Shown here: positions 1 through 7,894 of the stretch, in pieces
Position numbering within the stretch: position 1 is the first letter of the stretch
Layout of the letters: each line of letters opens with the position of its first letter
Program-made: the position numbers and the translations under genes
NCBI GenBank assembly: GCA_017521425.1
Contig: JAFXCQ010000008.1
Span: 1 to 64,000, forward strand
Direction of reading: 5' to 3'
From: Clostridia bacterium
GTDB taxonomy: Bacteria > Bacillota > Clostridia > Oscillospirales > Acutalibacteraceae
DNA: 64,000 nt
The notes under the pieces: model-generated
The model's database searches: none
The model's input: only the letters and a program-made list of their open reading frames with translations
What the model was told of the DNA's origin: nothing

Positions 1-40
1 CATCAGTACCATGATATGCTTTGAATTTAATTTTAGCCAT
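1..40 (-). CDS. N-terminus of an unidentified protein, cut by the window edge
   Basis: An ATG at 38-40 (minus strand) is preceded by a good ribosome site (AGGAGGG, 47-53) seven bases upstream, and opens a frame reading MAKIKFKAYHGTD that runs off the left edge. Thirteen residues cannot identify a protein. The YHGTD string recalls the N-terminal YHGS/T motif of some ADP-ribosyltransferase-fold and DUF3990 proteins, but that is only a resemblance. The gene lies beyond the agrC terminator and would be part of the integrative element. Confidence 0.45.
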   Translation of the reverse strand, partial: MAKIKFKAYHGTD

Positions 41-133
41 GATAAACCCTCCTGAACAAATAATTTTCTAATAATATTGTTAAATATTGGGAGGTGAAAA
101 TCAAGCGAAAAGCAAAAATGGGGTATGAAAACG

Positions 134-174
134 ACAAAAAAATCAGGCATTACAAAAAAATGTAATGCCTGATT
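134..174 (-). terminator. Rho-independent terminator of the agrA-agrC transcript
   Basis: A perfect 13-14 bp inverted repeat (arms near 141-153 and 161-174, A-rich loop) is followed, reading leftward, by a run of seven T. It begins three bases past the agrC stop codon. Confidence 0.88.
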
Positions 175-176
175 AG

Positions 177-1475
177 TTATTTTGACGGAAACATTAAGGA
201 TAGATGGAATTTCTTTTCTTTTTCATCGTAGAACCATTCATATTCACCATTATTGGCTTTTGTATGACGTTCAATTATTTTGTTTCCAAAACCATGATTT
301 TGTGAATGTTTTTTGGTTGTGGTGAGAATGTCACCTTTATGAACAGGGGCTATATCACAACTGTTTATAATGCTCAAAAGGTCTATATTGTTAATATGAC
401 GTATAGAGATTTCGATTTCTTTATCAATACTATTTTTTGCTGCTTCTACCGCATTATCTAAAGCATTATTGAGAATAATAGATAATTCAACATCATTAAT
501 ATAATTCAAGTCAGCAGTTTTAACTTCATAATAAAATTTGATGTTATTGTTTTTACAAACAACGATATACTTGTTTAATATTATATCGATAATTTTGTTT
601 TTGGAAATTTTAACTTTATTTTTATTTTCTAACGAAGGATATAGTTCATTGATATATTGCTTTACATCACCAATACTTTCCATATTTCTTAAAGTTAAAT
701 AATGATTTTTCATATCGTGAAACATCATATGAAATTCATCGTTTTGATGTTCGAGAATTTCTAAGTATGTAGTGTTCATACTATTAATCCTTTGTTCAGA
801 CTCAAGTTCTGATATTTTACTTTCTTTTTCCAGTAATGTTTGATAATAGATAAACATGAAAATACACGAAAAAATGAAAAGTATGCTGATAACAAAAAGT
901 GTGATTTGATATCCTGTAGAAAGATCAACATCTAAAGCAATAAATAAAAACAAGGAACTAGTAACTATAGTTAATACTGGAAAGATAAAGAGTGGAATGA
1001 AATACTTGTTTTTAAATGAATCTAAATTGTGTTTTTGAACAATAAATGAAAATAGTTGAGATATGGTTAAATATAGTACTTTACTAATTACGGTTACTAA
1101 AACAAAAACAGTGAAATTAGTTTTATATAAATTAGTGGGTATTTTTGCAACTGCAGAGTGAATTGATATAGTTAGTATTTCCGTTGTAAACATAATAGCA
1201 TCTAAAAGGATACTTTGTATTATTGCCGATTTTAAATTTATATCGAAACATATTTTAGCAAACAAAAAATTAATTAAAAAGAATACTGTTAAATTTATAA
1301 TTTCGTTTCCAAAAGATGTGAAAATAATAGCACAGGGTAAGAATAATAACAATCCTACTAATATTGCAATAAAACGTGGCTTTTGTTTGATATTATAATT
1401 TTTTATGAAAAAAGCAAATGCAATTAGCATCTCGAAGGTATATACAAAAAGGCTAAATATAGTTTTTTCCATCAT
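177..1475 (-). CDS. agrC: AgrC-like sensor histidine kinase (GHKL type)
   Basis: Membrane receptor kinase of a peptide quorum-sensing system. The first 210 residues are hydrophobic, consistent with about six membrane segments that would bind the cyclic autoinducer. A coiled-coil linker follows, then the phospho-acceptor box HDMKNHY (His about 253) and an HATPase domain with an N-box (NNALDNAVEAAK, about 336) and a G-box (HGFGNKII, about 395). This is the layout of HPK10 kinases such as AgrC. The start overlaps the agrA stop by four bases (ATGA), so the two are translationally coupled; two ATG codons are adjacent and either could start. The partner regulator is agrA and the likely ligand is the agrD product at 2807. 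At 432 residues it is a normal length for the family. Family assignment is firm; the ligand is inferred from context. Confidence 0.9.
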   Translation of the reverse strand: MMEKTIFSLFVYTFEMLIAFAFFIKNYNIKQKPRFIAILVGLLLFLPCAIIFTSFGNEIINLTVFFLINFLFAKICFDINLKSAIIQSILLDAIMFTTEILTISIHSAVAKIPTNLYKTNFTVFVLVTVISKVLYLTISQLFSFIVQKHNLDSFKNKYFIPLFIFPVLTIVTSSLFLFIALDVDLSTGYQITLFVISILFIFSCIFMFIYYQTLLEKESKISELESEQRINSMNTTYLEILEHQNDEFHMMFHDMKNHYLTLRNMESIGDVKQYINELYPSLENKNKVKISKNKIIDIILNKYIVVCKNNNIKFYYEVKTADLNYINDVELSIILNNALDNAVEAAKNSIDKEIEISIRHINNIDLLSIINSCDIAPVHKGDILTTTKKHSQNHGFGNKIIERHTKANNGEYEWFYDEKEKKFHLSLMFPSK

Positions 1476-2170
1476 TTACCCTCCAAAAATCTACAGAATT
1501 TTTGATAAAATGAAGTTTGTTGACTTTTGGAAACGGGGATTTCTATTGTTTCGTTAAGAAGTAATACTTTTCTTTGGTAAGTTGAAATGAAATTAAGATT
1601 AACTATGTAACTTCTATGTGGAATTGCAAAACAAGAACCTTGCAATTTTTCTCTCCAAAAAGAAATATGCTCAAAAGAATGATAAACTTTGTTAAGTGTA
1701 ACAACTTTAGAATAACGACGCTCAATTTCTATATACATAATATCTTTTGCATTAACAATATCAGTTGATTTACCATCGCGTAGAGCAAATTTAATGACAG
1801 AGTTATCGATTCTTTCCAGTGCATCATGTAACCCTCTGTAAAACCTAGAAGATTCTATAGGCTTTTCAAAGAAACGAACAGCATTAAGGTTCAATGCATC
1901 GTCTAAATATTTTTTATGGGCAGTCAAATAAATTAAGATGATATGTGGATTTTCTTTTCTTAAGTGTTCACCTAACTTTAATCCATTCATACCTTCCATT
2001 TCAACATCTAAAATAGCGATATCAAAGATTAAATGACTGTTAATTAAGTCTTCAGAACAGGAAAATGCATGTTCTTCAAATTCAATGCCAGTATCCATAC
2101 TGAAAAATTTTATATGTTCTTGAACTTCATGTAAACAATCGGGATTATCATCACAATAAGCTATTCTCAT
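1472..2170 (-). CDS. agrA: AgrA-like LytTR response regulator
   Basis: Two-component response regulator with an N-terminal receiver domain (MRIAYCDDN start, phospho-acceptor Asp about 55 in ILDVEM, conserved Lys in FEKP) and a C-terminal LytTR DNA-binding domain (about 125-232). The ATG at 2170 is preferred over an in-frame TTG at 2182 because GGAGG sits seven bases before it and the receiver domain starts cleanly there. It is expected to be phosphorylated by the overlapping agrC product and to activate the divergent agrD-agrB promoter, as in staphylococcal and listerial agr systems. A terminator-like hairpin ends just before its ribosome site (see 2182-2214). Confidence 0.9.
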   Translation of the reverse strand: MRIAYCDDNPDCLHEVQEHIKFFSMDTGIEFEEHAFSCSEDLINSHLIFDIAILDVEMEGMNGLKLGEHLRKENPHIILIYLTAHKKYLDDALNLNAVRFFEKPIESSRFYRGLHDALERIDNSVIKFALRDGKSTDIVNAKDIMYIEIERRYSKVVTLNKVYHSFEHISFWREKLQGSCFAIPHRSYIVNLNFISTYQRKVLLLNETIEIPVSKSQQTSFYQKFCRFLEGK

Positions 2171-2181
2171 AAAGGCCTCCA

Positions 2182-2214
2182 AAAGAAAAAGTCAACGAAA
2201 AAATTCGTTGACTT
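2182..2214 (-). terminator. Terminator-like hairpin between the XRE gene and agrA
   Basis: An 11-bp perfect stem (2189-2199 with 2204-2214, loop of four) is followed leftward by TTTCTTTT. It sits between the XRE stop (2247) and the agrA ribosome site, so it would terminate or attenuate transcription before agrA. No clear promoter is visible downstream of it. Confidence 0.75.
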
Positions 2215-2246
2215 AATGATAACATATTAAAATTTTTATTGCAAAT

Positions 2247-2567
2247 TTAGGATTTTCTATTTTTGATAAGTGACTCGGTAATATCTATAAGAATTTTTGC
2301 TTCATGTTCTTCACATAATTTTAAGATATCTAAAAAGTCTCCCTTGCGATCTTTTCGTATTGCACCCAAAACAACATAATCGGGAGTTATTTCTAGTGCA
2401 TCACAAATGCTTAGGAATACATCCAAACTATATGAACCACCATTTTCTATATTTGAAATGTGATTAGTCGATAAATGCACTTTTTCGCCTAATTGTGTTT
2501 GGTTGAGACCAAGTTCTTTTCGTCTTTGAGCAATTCGTGTGCCAATTTTTCGAAGATTAATTTCCAT
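2247..2567 (-). CDS. XRE-family transcriptional regulator
   Basis: A 106-residue DNA-binding protein with an N-terminal lambda-repressor-like helix-turn-helix (residues about 8-65; core LNQTQLGEKVHLSTNHISNI) and a short C-terminal helical tail. The ribosome site is weak (GGTGAT). It is divergent from agrD-agrB across a 239-bp intergenic region, and upstream of agrA on the same strand. That position suits a repressor of the element or of the agr promoter, comparable to the Cro/CI-like regulators of mobile elements. The target is not known; autoregulation of the divergent region is an inference. Confidence 0.85.
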   Translation of the reverse strand: MEINLRKIGTRIAQRRKELGLNQTQLGEKVHLSTNHISNIENGGSYSLDVFLSICDALEITPDYVVLGAIRKDRKGDFLDILKLCEEHEAKILIDITESLIKNRKS

Positions 2568-2682
2568 TTAAATCACCAATAAAATGATAACATTATATAG
2601 ATTATAAAAGAACCAACCATTTTAGTAAAATTCACAAAACAGTTTGAAAAATACCATTATTTTTTTAATTTTTTAAAAATAG

Positions 2683-2706
2683 TTGTATTTAAGGCAAAAA
2701 TTGTAT
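2683..2706 (+). promoter_or_regulatory. Possible activator site: paired TTGTAT repeats upstream of agrDB
   Basis: Two TTGTAT direct repeats (2683 and 2701) begin 18 bases apart, some 30-50 bases upstream of the agrD -35 box. LytTR regulators bind paired direct repeats, usually about two turns apart, so this is a candidate AgrA site. The spacing is shorter than typical and the call is tentative. Confidence 0.25.
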
Positions 2707-2734
2707 GTGAAAAAGGTCGTTTTTGTTTTTGCTA

Positions 2735-2762
2735 TTGATTTAGAGAAAAATAATCATATAAT
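2735..2762 (+). promoter_or_regulatory. Sigma-A-type promoter of agrD-agrB
   Basis: TTGATT (2735-2740), a 16-bp spacer and TATAAT (2757-2762), about 45 bases before the agrD start. The sub-optimal -35 box and short spacer fit a promoter that needs an activator. Confidence 0.65.
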
Positions 2763-2806
2763 CAAGTCAAACGGCCAATTGATGTTATTGAGAAAGGAGT
2801 GTTAGT

Positions 2807-2950
2807 ATGAGAAATACAAATAGTTCTAAAGTTGTAGAAAAAACATTAAAGTTCTTTGCAAAGAATAGTGCGAATTCTACTTCAAGTGGTACTTTATTCC
2901 AACCAATTGTTCCAGCAAAATTAAAATCAAATAAAGCAAATGGTAAGTAA
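2807..2950 (+). CDS. agrD: AgrD-like cyclic autoinducer peptide precursor with serine in place of cysteine
   Basis: A 47-residue ORF with an excellent ribosome site (AAAGGAG, seven bases upstream). The N-terminal half is an amphipathic Lys/Phe-rich helix (KVVEKTLKFFAK), as in AgrD leaders. The C-terminal part contains FQPIVP followed by a Lys-rich tail. FQPIVP aligns with the conserved block after the AgrB cut site in known precursors (HQPEVP in Clostridium perfringens, YEPKSP in Listeria, DEVEVP in Staphylococcus aureus). That alignment puts the mature C-terminus at Leu30 and the ring nucleophile at Ser26, giving a five-residue ring SSGTL. There is no cysteine in the protein, so the product would be a lactone and not a thiolactone; a serine lactone is known from the Staphylococcus intermedius group. 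The stop overlaps the agrB start by 11 bases. Confidence 0.85.
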   Translation: MRNTNSSKVVEKTLKFFAKNSANSTSSGTLFQPIVPAKLKSNKANGK

Positions 2951-3533
2951 AATTACAGAAAGCATTACCAAGAGGGTGCTTTTGAAATTTAATTTAAGTA
3001 ATAGTGATGAAGACATATACTCCTATGGTCTTTTTATGTTCTTGTCATTTGTGATCTTTGGCGTGATAACAATAGTTTTCGGAATCATTTTTAATTGCGT
3101 AATAGAAAGTATATTGTTTTACTTATTCTTTCAACTATTGAGAAAATATTGCGGAGGCTATCATGCAGAAACATCTGGCAAATGCGAGATTATGACAACA
3201 ATAATAATTTTAATTTGCATAGCATCGATTAAAGCTGTTGAATATTTAAAGATTGAAAACATTTTGTTTTTGATTTCTATTTTGTTTTTTACTATTACTT
3301 ATATTTTATCTCCTGTTGATACAAAGGAAAACCCTCTATCAAAAGAAGAAAAAGATGAGTTTCAAAAAATCAGTAGAATTATTGCTTTGGTAATGCTTTC
3401 AATTATCAGTATTACCTTTATTGCAAAATTTAATTTGTTATTTATTCCCTGTTGTGTAAGTATAGTTTTAGAAGGGGTTTTACTAATTGCCGGAAAAATT
3501 AAAAACTCCAAAAGAAAGATTGATATTGAATAA
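2940..3533 (+). CDS. agrB: AgrB-like membrane cysteine peptidase
   Basis: Integral membrane protease that cuts the AgrD precursor at its C-terminal side and cyclises the signal. It is 197 residues with several membrane segments. The catalytic motif CGGYHAETSGKC carries His75 and Cys82, matching the His77/Cys84 pair of staphylococcal AgrB in position and spacing. The start codon lies inside the agrD reading frame (11-base overlap) without its own clear ribosome site, implying translational coupling and a fixed ratio of precursor to protease. The 3' end overlaps the following XRE gene if that gene's TTG start at 3487 is used. Confidence 0.93.
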   Translation: MVSKITESITKRVLLKFNLSNSDEDIYSYGLFMFLSFVIFGVITIVFGIIFNCVIESILFYLFFQLLRKYCGGYHAETSGKCEIMTTIIILICIASIKAVEYLKIENILFLISILFFTITYILSPVDTKENPLSKEEKDEFQKISRIIALVMLSIISITFIAKFNLLFIPCCVSIVLEGVLLIAGKIKNSKRKIDIE

Positions 3534-3915
3534 AAGTCTTTTCGGAATTTATTTAACACAAAAACGGCAAGAAAAAGGTTTGACCTTACGAGAACTGGCT
3601 TCTATGGTGAATATATCACATACATATTTATACAACATTGAGAATGGTTTCAAAGCTCCACCGAATGATAAACTTTTATTAGAGTTAGCAGATGCATTAG
3701 AACTCTCGGAAAGTGCAAAGAGAATATGGTTTGATATTTCTGCGAAAACAAAACAAATTATTGATAATAGCAATTATCACATACCAACGGATATTCGGAT
3801 GTATTTGTCTGATTGCGAAAAAGCATGCGAAGCTATAAAAAAAGCAAAAGATCTCGGTGTAGAGGATGAGTTTTGGAATAAAATTTTAAAAGAAATTGAA
3901 AAGTATGTCCCATAA
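3487..3915 (+). CDS. XRE-family transcriptional regulator downstream of agrB
   Basis: Helix-turn-helix protein with the HTH at about residues 20-75 (LTLRELASMVNISHTYLYNI) and a C-terminal helical region of about 60 residues. There is no ATG in frame near the N-terminus. TTG at 3487 has a plausible ribosome site (GAAGGGG, nine bases upstream) but makes the gene overlap agrB by 47 bases; TTG at 3526 is an alternative with a poorer site. It is co-transcribed with agrD-agrB and ends just before a strong terminator. Its family resembles immunity-type repressors of mobile elements. Whether it links signal production to element control is a hypothesis. Confidence 0.8.
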   Translation: MPEKLKTPKERLILNKSLFGIYLTQKRQEKGLTLRELASMVNISHTYLYNIENGFKAPPNDKLLLELADALELSESAKRIWFDISAKTKQIIDNSNYHIPTDIRMYLSDCEKACEAIKKAKDLGVEDEFWNKILKEIEKYVP

Positions 3916-3990
3916 GGGGATATATTTTTCACCCATTTGTTATCCATTGGAGAACAAAAGAAGCCAGCAAATTCCTATTTTACAAGTTAA

Positions 3991-4031
3991 GAAGCCTGAC
4001 GATTAATTTCGTCAGGCTTCTTTTCGTTTTT
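3991..4031 (+). terminator. Terminator of the agrD-agrB-XRE operon
   Basis: A 12-bp perfect stem (GAAGCCTGACGA with its complement, 3991-4002 and 4009-4020) is followed by TTTTCGTTTTT. Confidence 0.92.
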
Positions 4032-4144
4032 AGGAAACAAGTAGAAAGGAATTTATGACTTTTTATTGGCAACCATACATAGCTAAATATCCATAATCTT
4101 CGACATTTTTAAATCAAAAATTAAAAATGTTAGGAGATTATATT

Positions 4145-4609
4145 ATGTATAAAAATAAAGAATTTGATTATGATTTGTGGACAACAGAAACTGCTGGCGA
4201 GAAAAAGTATTGGGTGCGAGTTCGCAATACCAATGAAGTTGTTGAGGTGAACATAGAAACAATGCGTTTTCTGCGTAATCAGGAAAAAGGGCTATATAGA
4301 ACAGTTTTGGAACCTGGTGAATCAATACTTTCGTTGGATTTAATAAAGGGAGATGATGAGGTGAAAAATAAATGGTTAACAGATAAATACTGTTTTGAAG
4401 ATCATTTATCTTTAAAAGAAGATATTTTGTTATTAGAGAAAACGATGACACAAAAAGAACTATCCGTTTATGTAAATTGTTTTCTTAATGGAATATCTTT
4501 AAGACGTTATGCTAAAATTTATCAACTACCATATTCAACTGTGAAAGTAGTACAAGATAAAATAAGGCATAAACTCGAAAAAATTATGGGAAACTCGCAC
4601 AAATTGTAA
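4145..4609 (+). CDS. Sigma-70 region-4-like small DNA-binding protein
   Basis: A 154-residue protein whose C-terminal third (about residues 105-150: ELSVYVNCFLNGISLRRYAK, then YSTVKVVQDKIRHKLEKI) resembles a sigma-factor region 4 helix-turn-helix. The N-terminal half (WVRVRNTNEVVEVNIETM) resembles the small sigma-like proteins carried by Tn916/Tn1549-type elements. ATG 4145 is preferred over ATG 4127 because GGAG lies nine bases before it. It sits between the agr operon and the excisionase-integrase module, so a role in controlling element genes is likely but not shown. Its stop codon lies within a palindrome (4599-4618). Confidence 0.7.
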   Translation: MYKNKEFDYDLWTTETAGEKKYWVRVRNTNEVVEVNIETMRFLRNQEKGLYRTVLEPGESILSLDLIKGDDEVKNKWLTDKYCFEDHLSLKEDILLLEKTMTQKELSVYVNCFLNGISLRRYAKIYQLPYSTVKVVQDKIRHKLEKIMGNSHKL

Positions 4610-4624
4610 ACAATTTGTAAACAA
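4599..4624. promoter_or_regulatory. Palindrome plus 11-bp direct repeats (possible recombinase-arm or repressor site)
   Basis: ACAAATTG-TAAA-CAATTTGT is a perfect 8-bp-arm inverted repeat (4599-4618). It overlaps two tandem 11-mers, ATTGTAAACAA and TTTGTAAACAA (4603-4613, 4614-4624). The site spans the stop codon of the sigma-like gene and leads into the excisionase leader. Proteins with N-terminal arm-binding domains use repeats of this size; the binding protein is unknown. Confidence 0.45.
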
Positions 4625-4639
4625 ATCAACAAATTTATG

Positions 4640-5076
4640 CTCAAACGTGAAAAAAATGTCCGTTGTCAAGTAGAGGGGTATAAAAATCTCTCGTAAAATT
4701 TCTACAATTGAATAGAGATCATCAAGTACGTTGCTATTGTTATTGCAGATGCATGAGCCACGATAGGACTACGCCAAGATCCAATGGAACAGATGTTGTT
4801 TTATTACAACATCTTGTTCTGTTGGGGAGCGATAAAATAGTTGCTATAGATATCGAATAGCTTTCGATAAGGCAAAAACAGACAATAGTTATAATGATAC
4901 TCCTGTCCAGTCATAAGTCGAGCGAGAAAAAACCGTCACAACTAATGAGGGCAGTTGGCAGAGATCCTGCTGAGGGTGGAATTCCCGTGGAACTGATTAG
5001 CTATCAGTCGCTTGGTCATCGTGAAAACTTTTAACCCCATACAGATTTACTATAGACTCAAAGGAGAGTGGGTTGT
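4640..5076 (+). ncRNA. Structured leader upstream of the excisionase gene
   Basis: A stretch of about 440 bases without a gene but with several strong hairpins. Hairpin A (4781-4825) is long: CCAA/TTGG, GAACA/TGTTC and GATGTTGT/ACAACATC around a TTTATT loop. Hairpin B (4851-4869) has a 7-bp stem and a TAGCT loop. Hairpin C (4992-5008) has a 6-bp stem and the same TAGCT loop. Near the 3' end AACCC (5033-5037) can pair with GGGTT (5070-5074), which flanks the ribosome site of the excisionase gene. The identical self-complementary loops could form a kissing contact. It is read as a cis-acting RNA or attachment-region structure of the element. The RNA class was not recognised; the published int-alpA motif occupies a comparable position and should be tested. 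Confidence 0.5.
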
Positions 5077-5277
5077 ATGAAGAATCCTATTGTATATAAA
5101 ACCGAAGAAGAAATCCCATTATTTTTAGATGCCAAAAGAGTGGCAGCTTTATTATGCATATCAACTACTACATGTTACGACATTATGCACCAGGATGATT
5201 TCCCAACAATATTTATTGGAAACAGAATGCTTGTAAAAAAAGATCAGCTTTTTAACTGGATTGCAGCACAAACTTAA
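5077..5277 (+). CDS. xis: Excisionase-type small HTH protein
   Basis: A 66-residue protein of the MerR-like HTH_17/AlpA/excisionase family. LDAKRVAALLCISTTTCYDI forms the helix-turn-helix, FPTIFIGNRMLVKKDQL is the typical wing, and FNWIA ends the domain. It would bend DNA at the attachment site and direct the recombinase toward excision. A GTG at 5068 is only one base from the AGGAG and is rejected; ATG 5077 is ten bases away. It precedes two integrase genes in the same direction, the usual xis-int order. The long structured leader suggests post-transcriptional control. Confidence 0.85.
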   Translation: MKNPIVYKTEEEIPLFLDAKRVAALLCISTTTCYDIMHQDDFPTIFIGNRMLVKKDQLFNWIAAQT

Positions 5278-5340
5278 AGTTTTGCTGGACTTCTAAAAGT
5301 ATTTGTGAATAATGTGTTGTTGGAGAAAGTAGGTGATAAG

Positions 5341-6495
5341 TTGAAAAGACGTGCTAATGGGGATGGATGTTTAAGAAAACACAAAAACGGACGTTGGGAA
5401 GGTCGAATCATAATAGGTCACAAAGAAAATGGAACGCCTATATTCAAATATGTTTCGGCTAAAACTCAAAGTGAAGTTTTACAGAAGATAAGAGAATTAA
5501 CTGTGGAATACAGTAGAGCCAGAATAACTAATGAGAGTTTTATGAGAACTTCAGATTGGATTGACAAATGGTTTTTAGACTATGCAGAACCAACATTAAA
5601 ACCAAGTACAGTTATTATGTATAAATCATATGCTCAAGCAATGAAAAAGTACATCGGTGAAATTCCGTTGGTAAACCTTAAAACAATTGATATACAGTTT
5701 ATGTATAACGATTTTAAGGAAAATGGCAGAACTTCTCAAACCGATGTTTTAGGAACACAGGTTGCTGATTCGAGCGTTAAGAAATTACATCAGTTAACAC
5801 ACGAGATACTGCAATCCGCTGTAAAACAACATATCATTTTAAAGAACCCAACAGATGGAACTACAATACCAAAAGTCCGAAATACACAGATGAATGTATT
5901 TAACAAAGATGAGTTAGATGACTTCTTTAAAGCAATAGAACAAGAAAATGATTATTGGTATGAGTTCTTTTTTACTGCAATTACCACAGGTGCAAGAAAA
6001 GGCGAATTATGTGCTTTAAAATGGACTGATTTTGATAAAGAAAACGGAACACTACATATAAACAGAACATTATCACGAGGATACGATTCAAGTTTTACTG
6101 TAGGTGATACGAAAACAGAAAATAGTCGAAGAGTTATAAAATTATTACCAAGCACATTAAAAGTGTTAGAAGAACGAGAGAAAAAGTCTTATTCAGAATG
6201 GATTTTCTCGAGCTTTTCAGATATAACACAGCCATTGAGTACAAACACGTGTACAAGCAAATTCAAATCAATATTAAGGGATAACAATCTGAAAGATATA
6301 AGATTCCATGATTTAAGACATACGTTTGCGACACATGCAGTAAAAGAAGGTGTTGATATTAAAACATTATCCAGCATGTTAGGTCATACAAAAGCATCAT
6401 TTACATTAGACAGATATACACATGTGACAGATGATATGCAAAATAAAGCTGCTGAAATAGTTGGAAATATAATGGATGAATTGATTGATTTTTAG
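5341..6495 (+). CDS. int: Tyrosine recombinase (integrase) 1
   Basis: A site-specific recombinase of the phage/Tn916 integrase type, about 384 residues. The N-terminus is an arm-type DNA-binding domain ([16 protein letters not shown]...). A SAM-like core-binding domain follows (about 60-170), then the catalytic domain with Arg in [19 protein letters not shown], and the GH...Y pair [16 protein letters not shown]. The TTG at 5341 is preferred over GTG 5305: AGGTGA lies five bases before it, and the resulting start (LKRRANGDG) matches the start of its neighbour (MKKREAGQG). It ends ten bases before the second integrase, so the two are co-expressed. It faces the tRNA-Pro gene, the likely target. 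Confidence 0.92.
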   Translation: MKRRANGDGCLRKHKNGRWEGRIIIGHKENGTPIFKYVSAKTQSEVLQKIRELTVEYSRARITNESFMRTSDWIDKWFLDYAEPTLKPSTVIMYKSYAQAMKKYIGEIPLVNLKTIDIQFMYNDFKENGRTSQTDVLGTQVADSSVKKLHQLTHEILQSAVKQHIILKNPTDGTTIPKVRNTQMNVFNKDELDDFFKAIEQENDYWYEFFFTAITTGARKGELCALKWTDFDKENGTLHINRTLSRGYDSSFTVGDTKTENSRRVIKLLPSTLKVLEEREKKSYSEWIFSSFSDITQPLSTNTCTSKFKSILRDNNLKDIRFHDLRHTFATHAVKEGVDIKTLSSMLGHTKASFTLDRYTHVTDDMQNKAAEIVGNIMDELIDF

Positions 6496-6505
6496 AGGTG
6501 AGGAA

Positions 6506-7882
6506 ATGAAAAAAAGAGAAGCTGGACAAGGTTCATTATTCAAAAGGAATGATGGACGATGGGAAGGCAGAGTCGTAATAGGATATAATGAACAAAATAA
6601 ACCAATAACCAAAAGGGTAACATCAAAAGATAAATTAGAGTGCGAAAGAAAACTTGATGAAATACTAAAATATCAAAATTTATCCTTACATCGCAAAGAT
6701 GATAAAACCCCATTTGGAGAATGGTTGGAATTTTGGTATTCAAATTACATAAAACCAAAACTGAATTTAAAAACACAAGAAAATTATGAATATTACATAT
6801 ACACATACATAATGCCATATCTTAATGGCATAGAACTTCGAGATTTAACACAGTCAGTTTTTTTGAATTACTGCAACAATTTAAAAAACTTTGGTAGAAA
6901 GAAAGGAACGGAAACTCATGGAACAACCCTTTCAGACAAAGTAATAAAAGAATGCTACACGATATGTAAAGCTGCTTTAAACAAAGCAGTAGAAGATGGT
7001 ATCTTATACGAAAATCCAATATTAGATTGTAAGTTACCAAAGAATAAAAAGGTTGAGATGCAGATTTTAACCAAAGAAGAAATGCAACGACTGTTAATAC
7101 AAGCAAAATACGAAGGTTTATTTGAATTATTTTCACTTGAACTAAGCACAGGATTGAGACGTGGTGAAATCTTGGCATTAAAATGGGATGACATAGATTT
7201 TGATAATGGTCTGCTATATGTGAACAGACAAGTACAAATAATTAAAGGTGAACTTGAAATAACAGAACCTAAAACAAAAGCTTCGGTCAGAGTTATAAAA
7301 TTACCTATGAATTTAATGAAAACACTATCTATATATAAAACAACAATTGATTCACAATGGGTGTTCCCTTCTCCTAAGAAAGAAAATAGTCCACGATATC
7401 CTACTGCTGTAAGAAATGCCTTGGATAGAATGTTAAAACGAGCAGAATGTAAACATGTTAGATTCCACGATTTAAGACATACATATGCAACGAGAGCTTT
7501 AGAAGCAGGTATGGATATAAAAACACTTTCGAGTGTATTAGGACATGAATCAACACAAGTAACACTTGATGTATATTCACATGTTACGCTTCAGATGAAA
7601 GAACAAGCTGCCCTTGTAATTGAGAAAAGCATGTTAGGGAATAATAGCGAGATTAAAATAAAAAAGGAAAGTTTTGTAGATCAAAGAGAAATCTTCAAAC
7701 CCAAATCTCCAAGAAGAAAACCTGGAACAGGTTGTATCAGTAAAATAAGCGAAACAACATACGAGGGTAGATATGCAAAACGAAATGCTGAGGGTAAACG
7801 AGTAGTACAAACAGTTTATGCAAACACCGAAGATGAGTGCGAGATTAAACTTGCCGAACTTATAAAATTGATGAATCAATAA
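6506..7882 (+). CDS. Tyrosine recombinase (integrase) 2 with a second arm-binding-like domain at the C-terminus
   Basis: About 458 residues, a homologue of the preceding integrase. It has an N-terminal arm-binding domain ([16 protein letters not shown]), a core-binding domain, and a catalytic domain with Arg in [19 protein letters not shown], and [16 protein letters not shown]. About 65 extra residues follow the catalytic Tyr region, and the last 50 ([20 protein letters not shown] and onward, ending in [10 protein letters not shown]) repeat the pattern of the N-terminal domain ([17 protein letters not shown]). It therefore seems to carry arm-binding folds at both ends. ATG 6506 has AGGTGAGG just upstream. 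It may act with integrase 1 as a pair, or one of them may be specialised; both look intact. Confidence 0.9.
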   Translation: MKKREAGQGSLFKRNDGRWEGRVVIGYNEQNKPITKRVTSKDKLECERKLDEILKYQNLSLHRKDDKTPFGEWLEFWYSNYIKPKLNLKTQENYEYYIYTYIMPYLNGIELRDLTQSVFLNYCNNLKNFGRKKGTETHGTTLSDKVIKECYTICKAALNKAVEDGILYENPILDCKLPKNKKVEMQILTKEEMQRLLIQAKYEGLFELFSLELSTGLRRGEILALKWDDIDFDNGLLYVNRQVQIIKGELEITEPKTKASVRVIKLPMNLMKTLSIYKTTIDSQWVFPSPKKENSPRYPTAVRNALDRMLKRAECKHVRFHDLRHTYATRALEAGMDIKTLSSVLGHESTQVTLDVYSHVTLQMKEQAALVIEKSMLGNNSEIKIKKESFVDQREIFKPKSPRRKPGTGCISKISETTYEGRYAKRNAEGKRVVQTVYANTEDECEIKLAELIKLMNQ

Positions 7883-7894
7883 TAACAAAGAAAA

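Noticed and set aside
5068-5076. GTG start for the excisionase gene
   Set aside because: It lies one base from the AGGAG site; ATG 5077 has proper spacing and fits the family start.
4640-5076. Group I intron or small ribozyme in the excisionase leader
   Set aside because: I could not find a hammerhead core, a P7-type pairing or any other known ribozyme signature; only hairpins can be supported.
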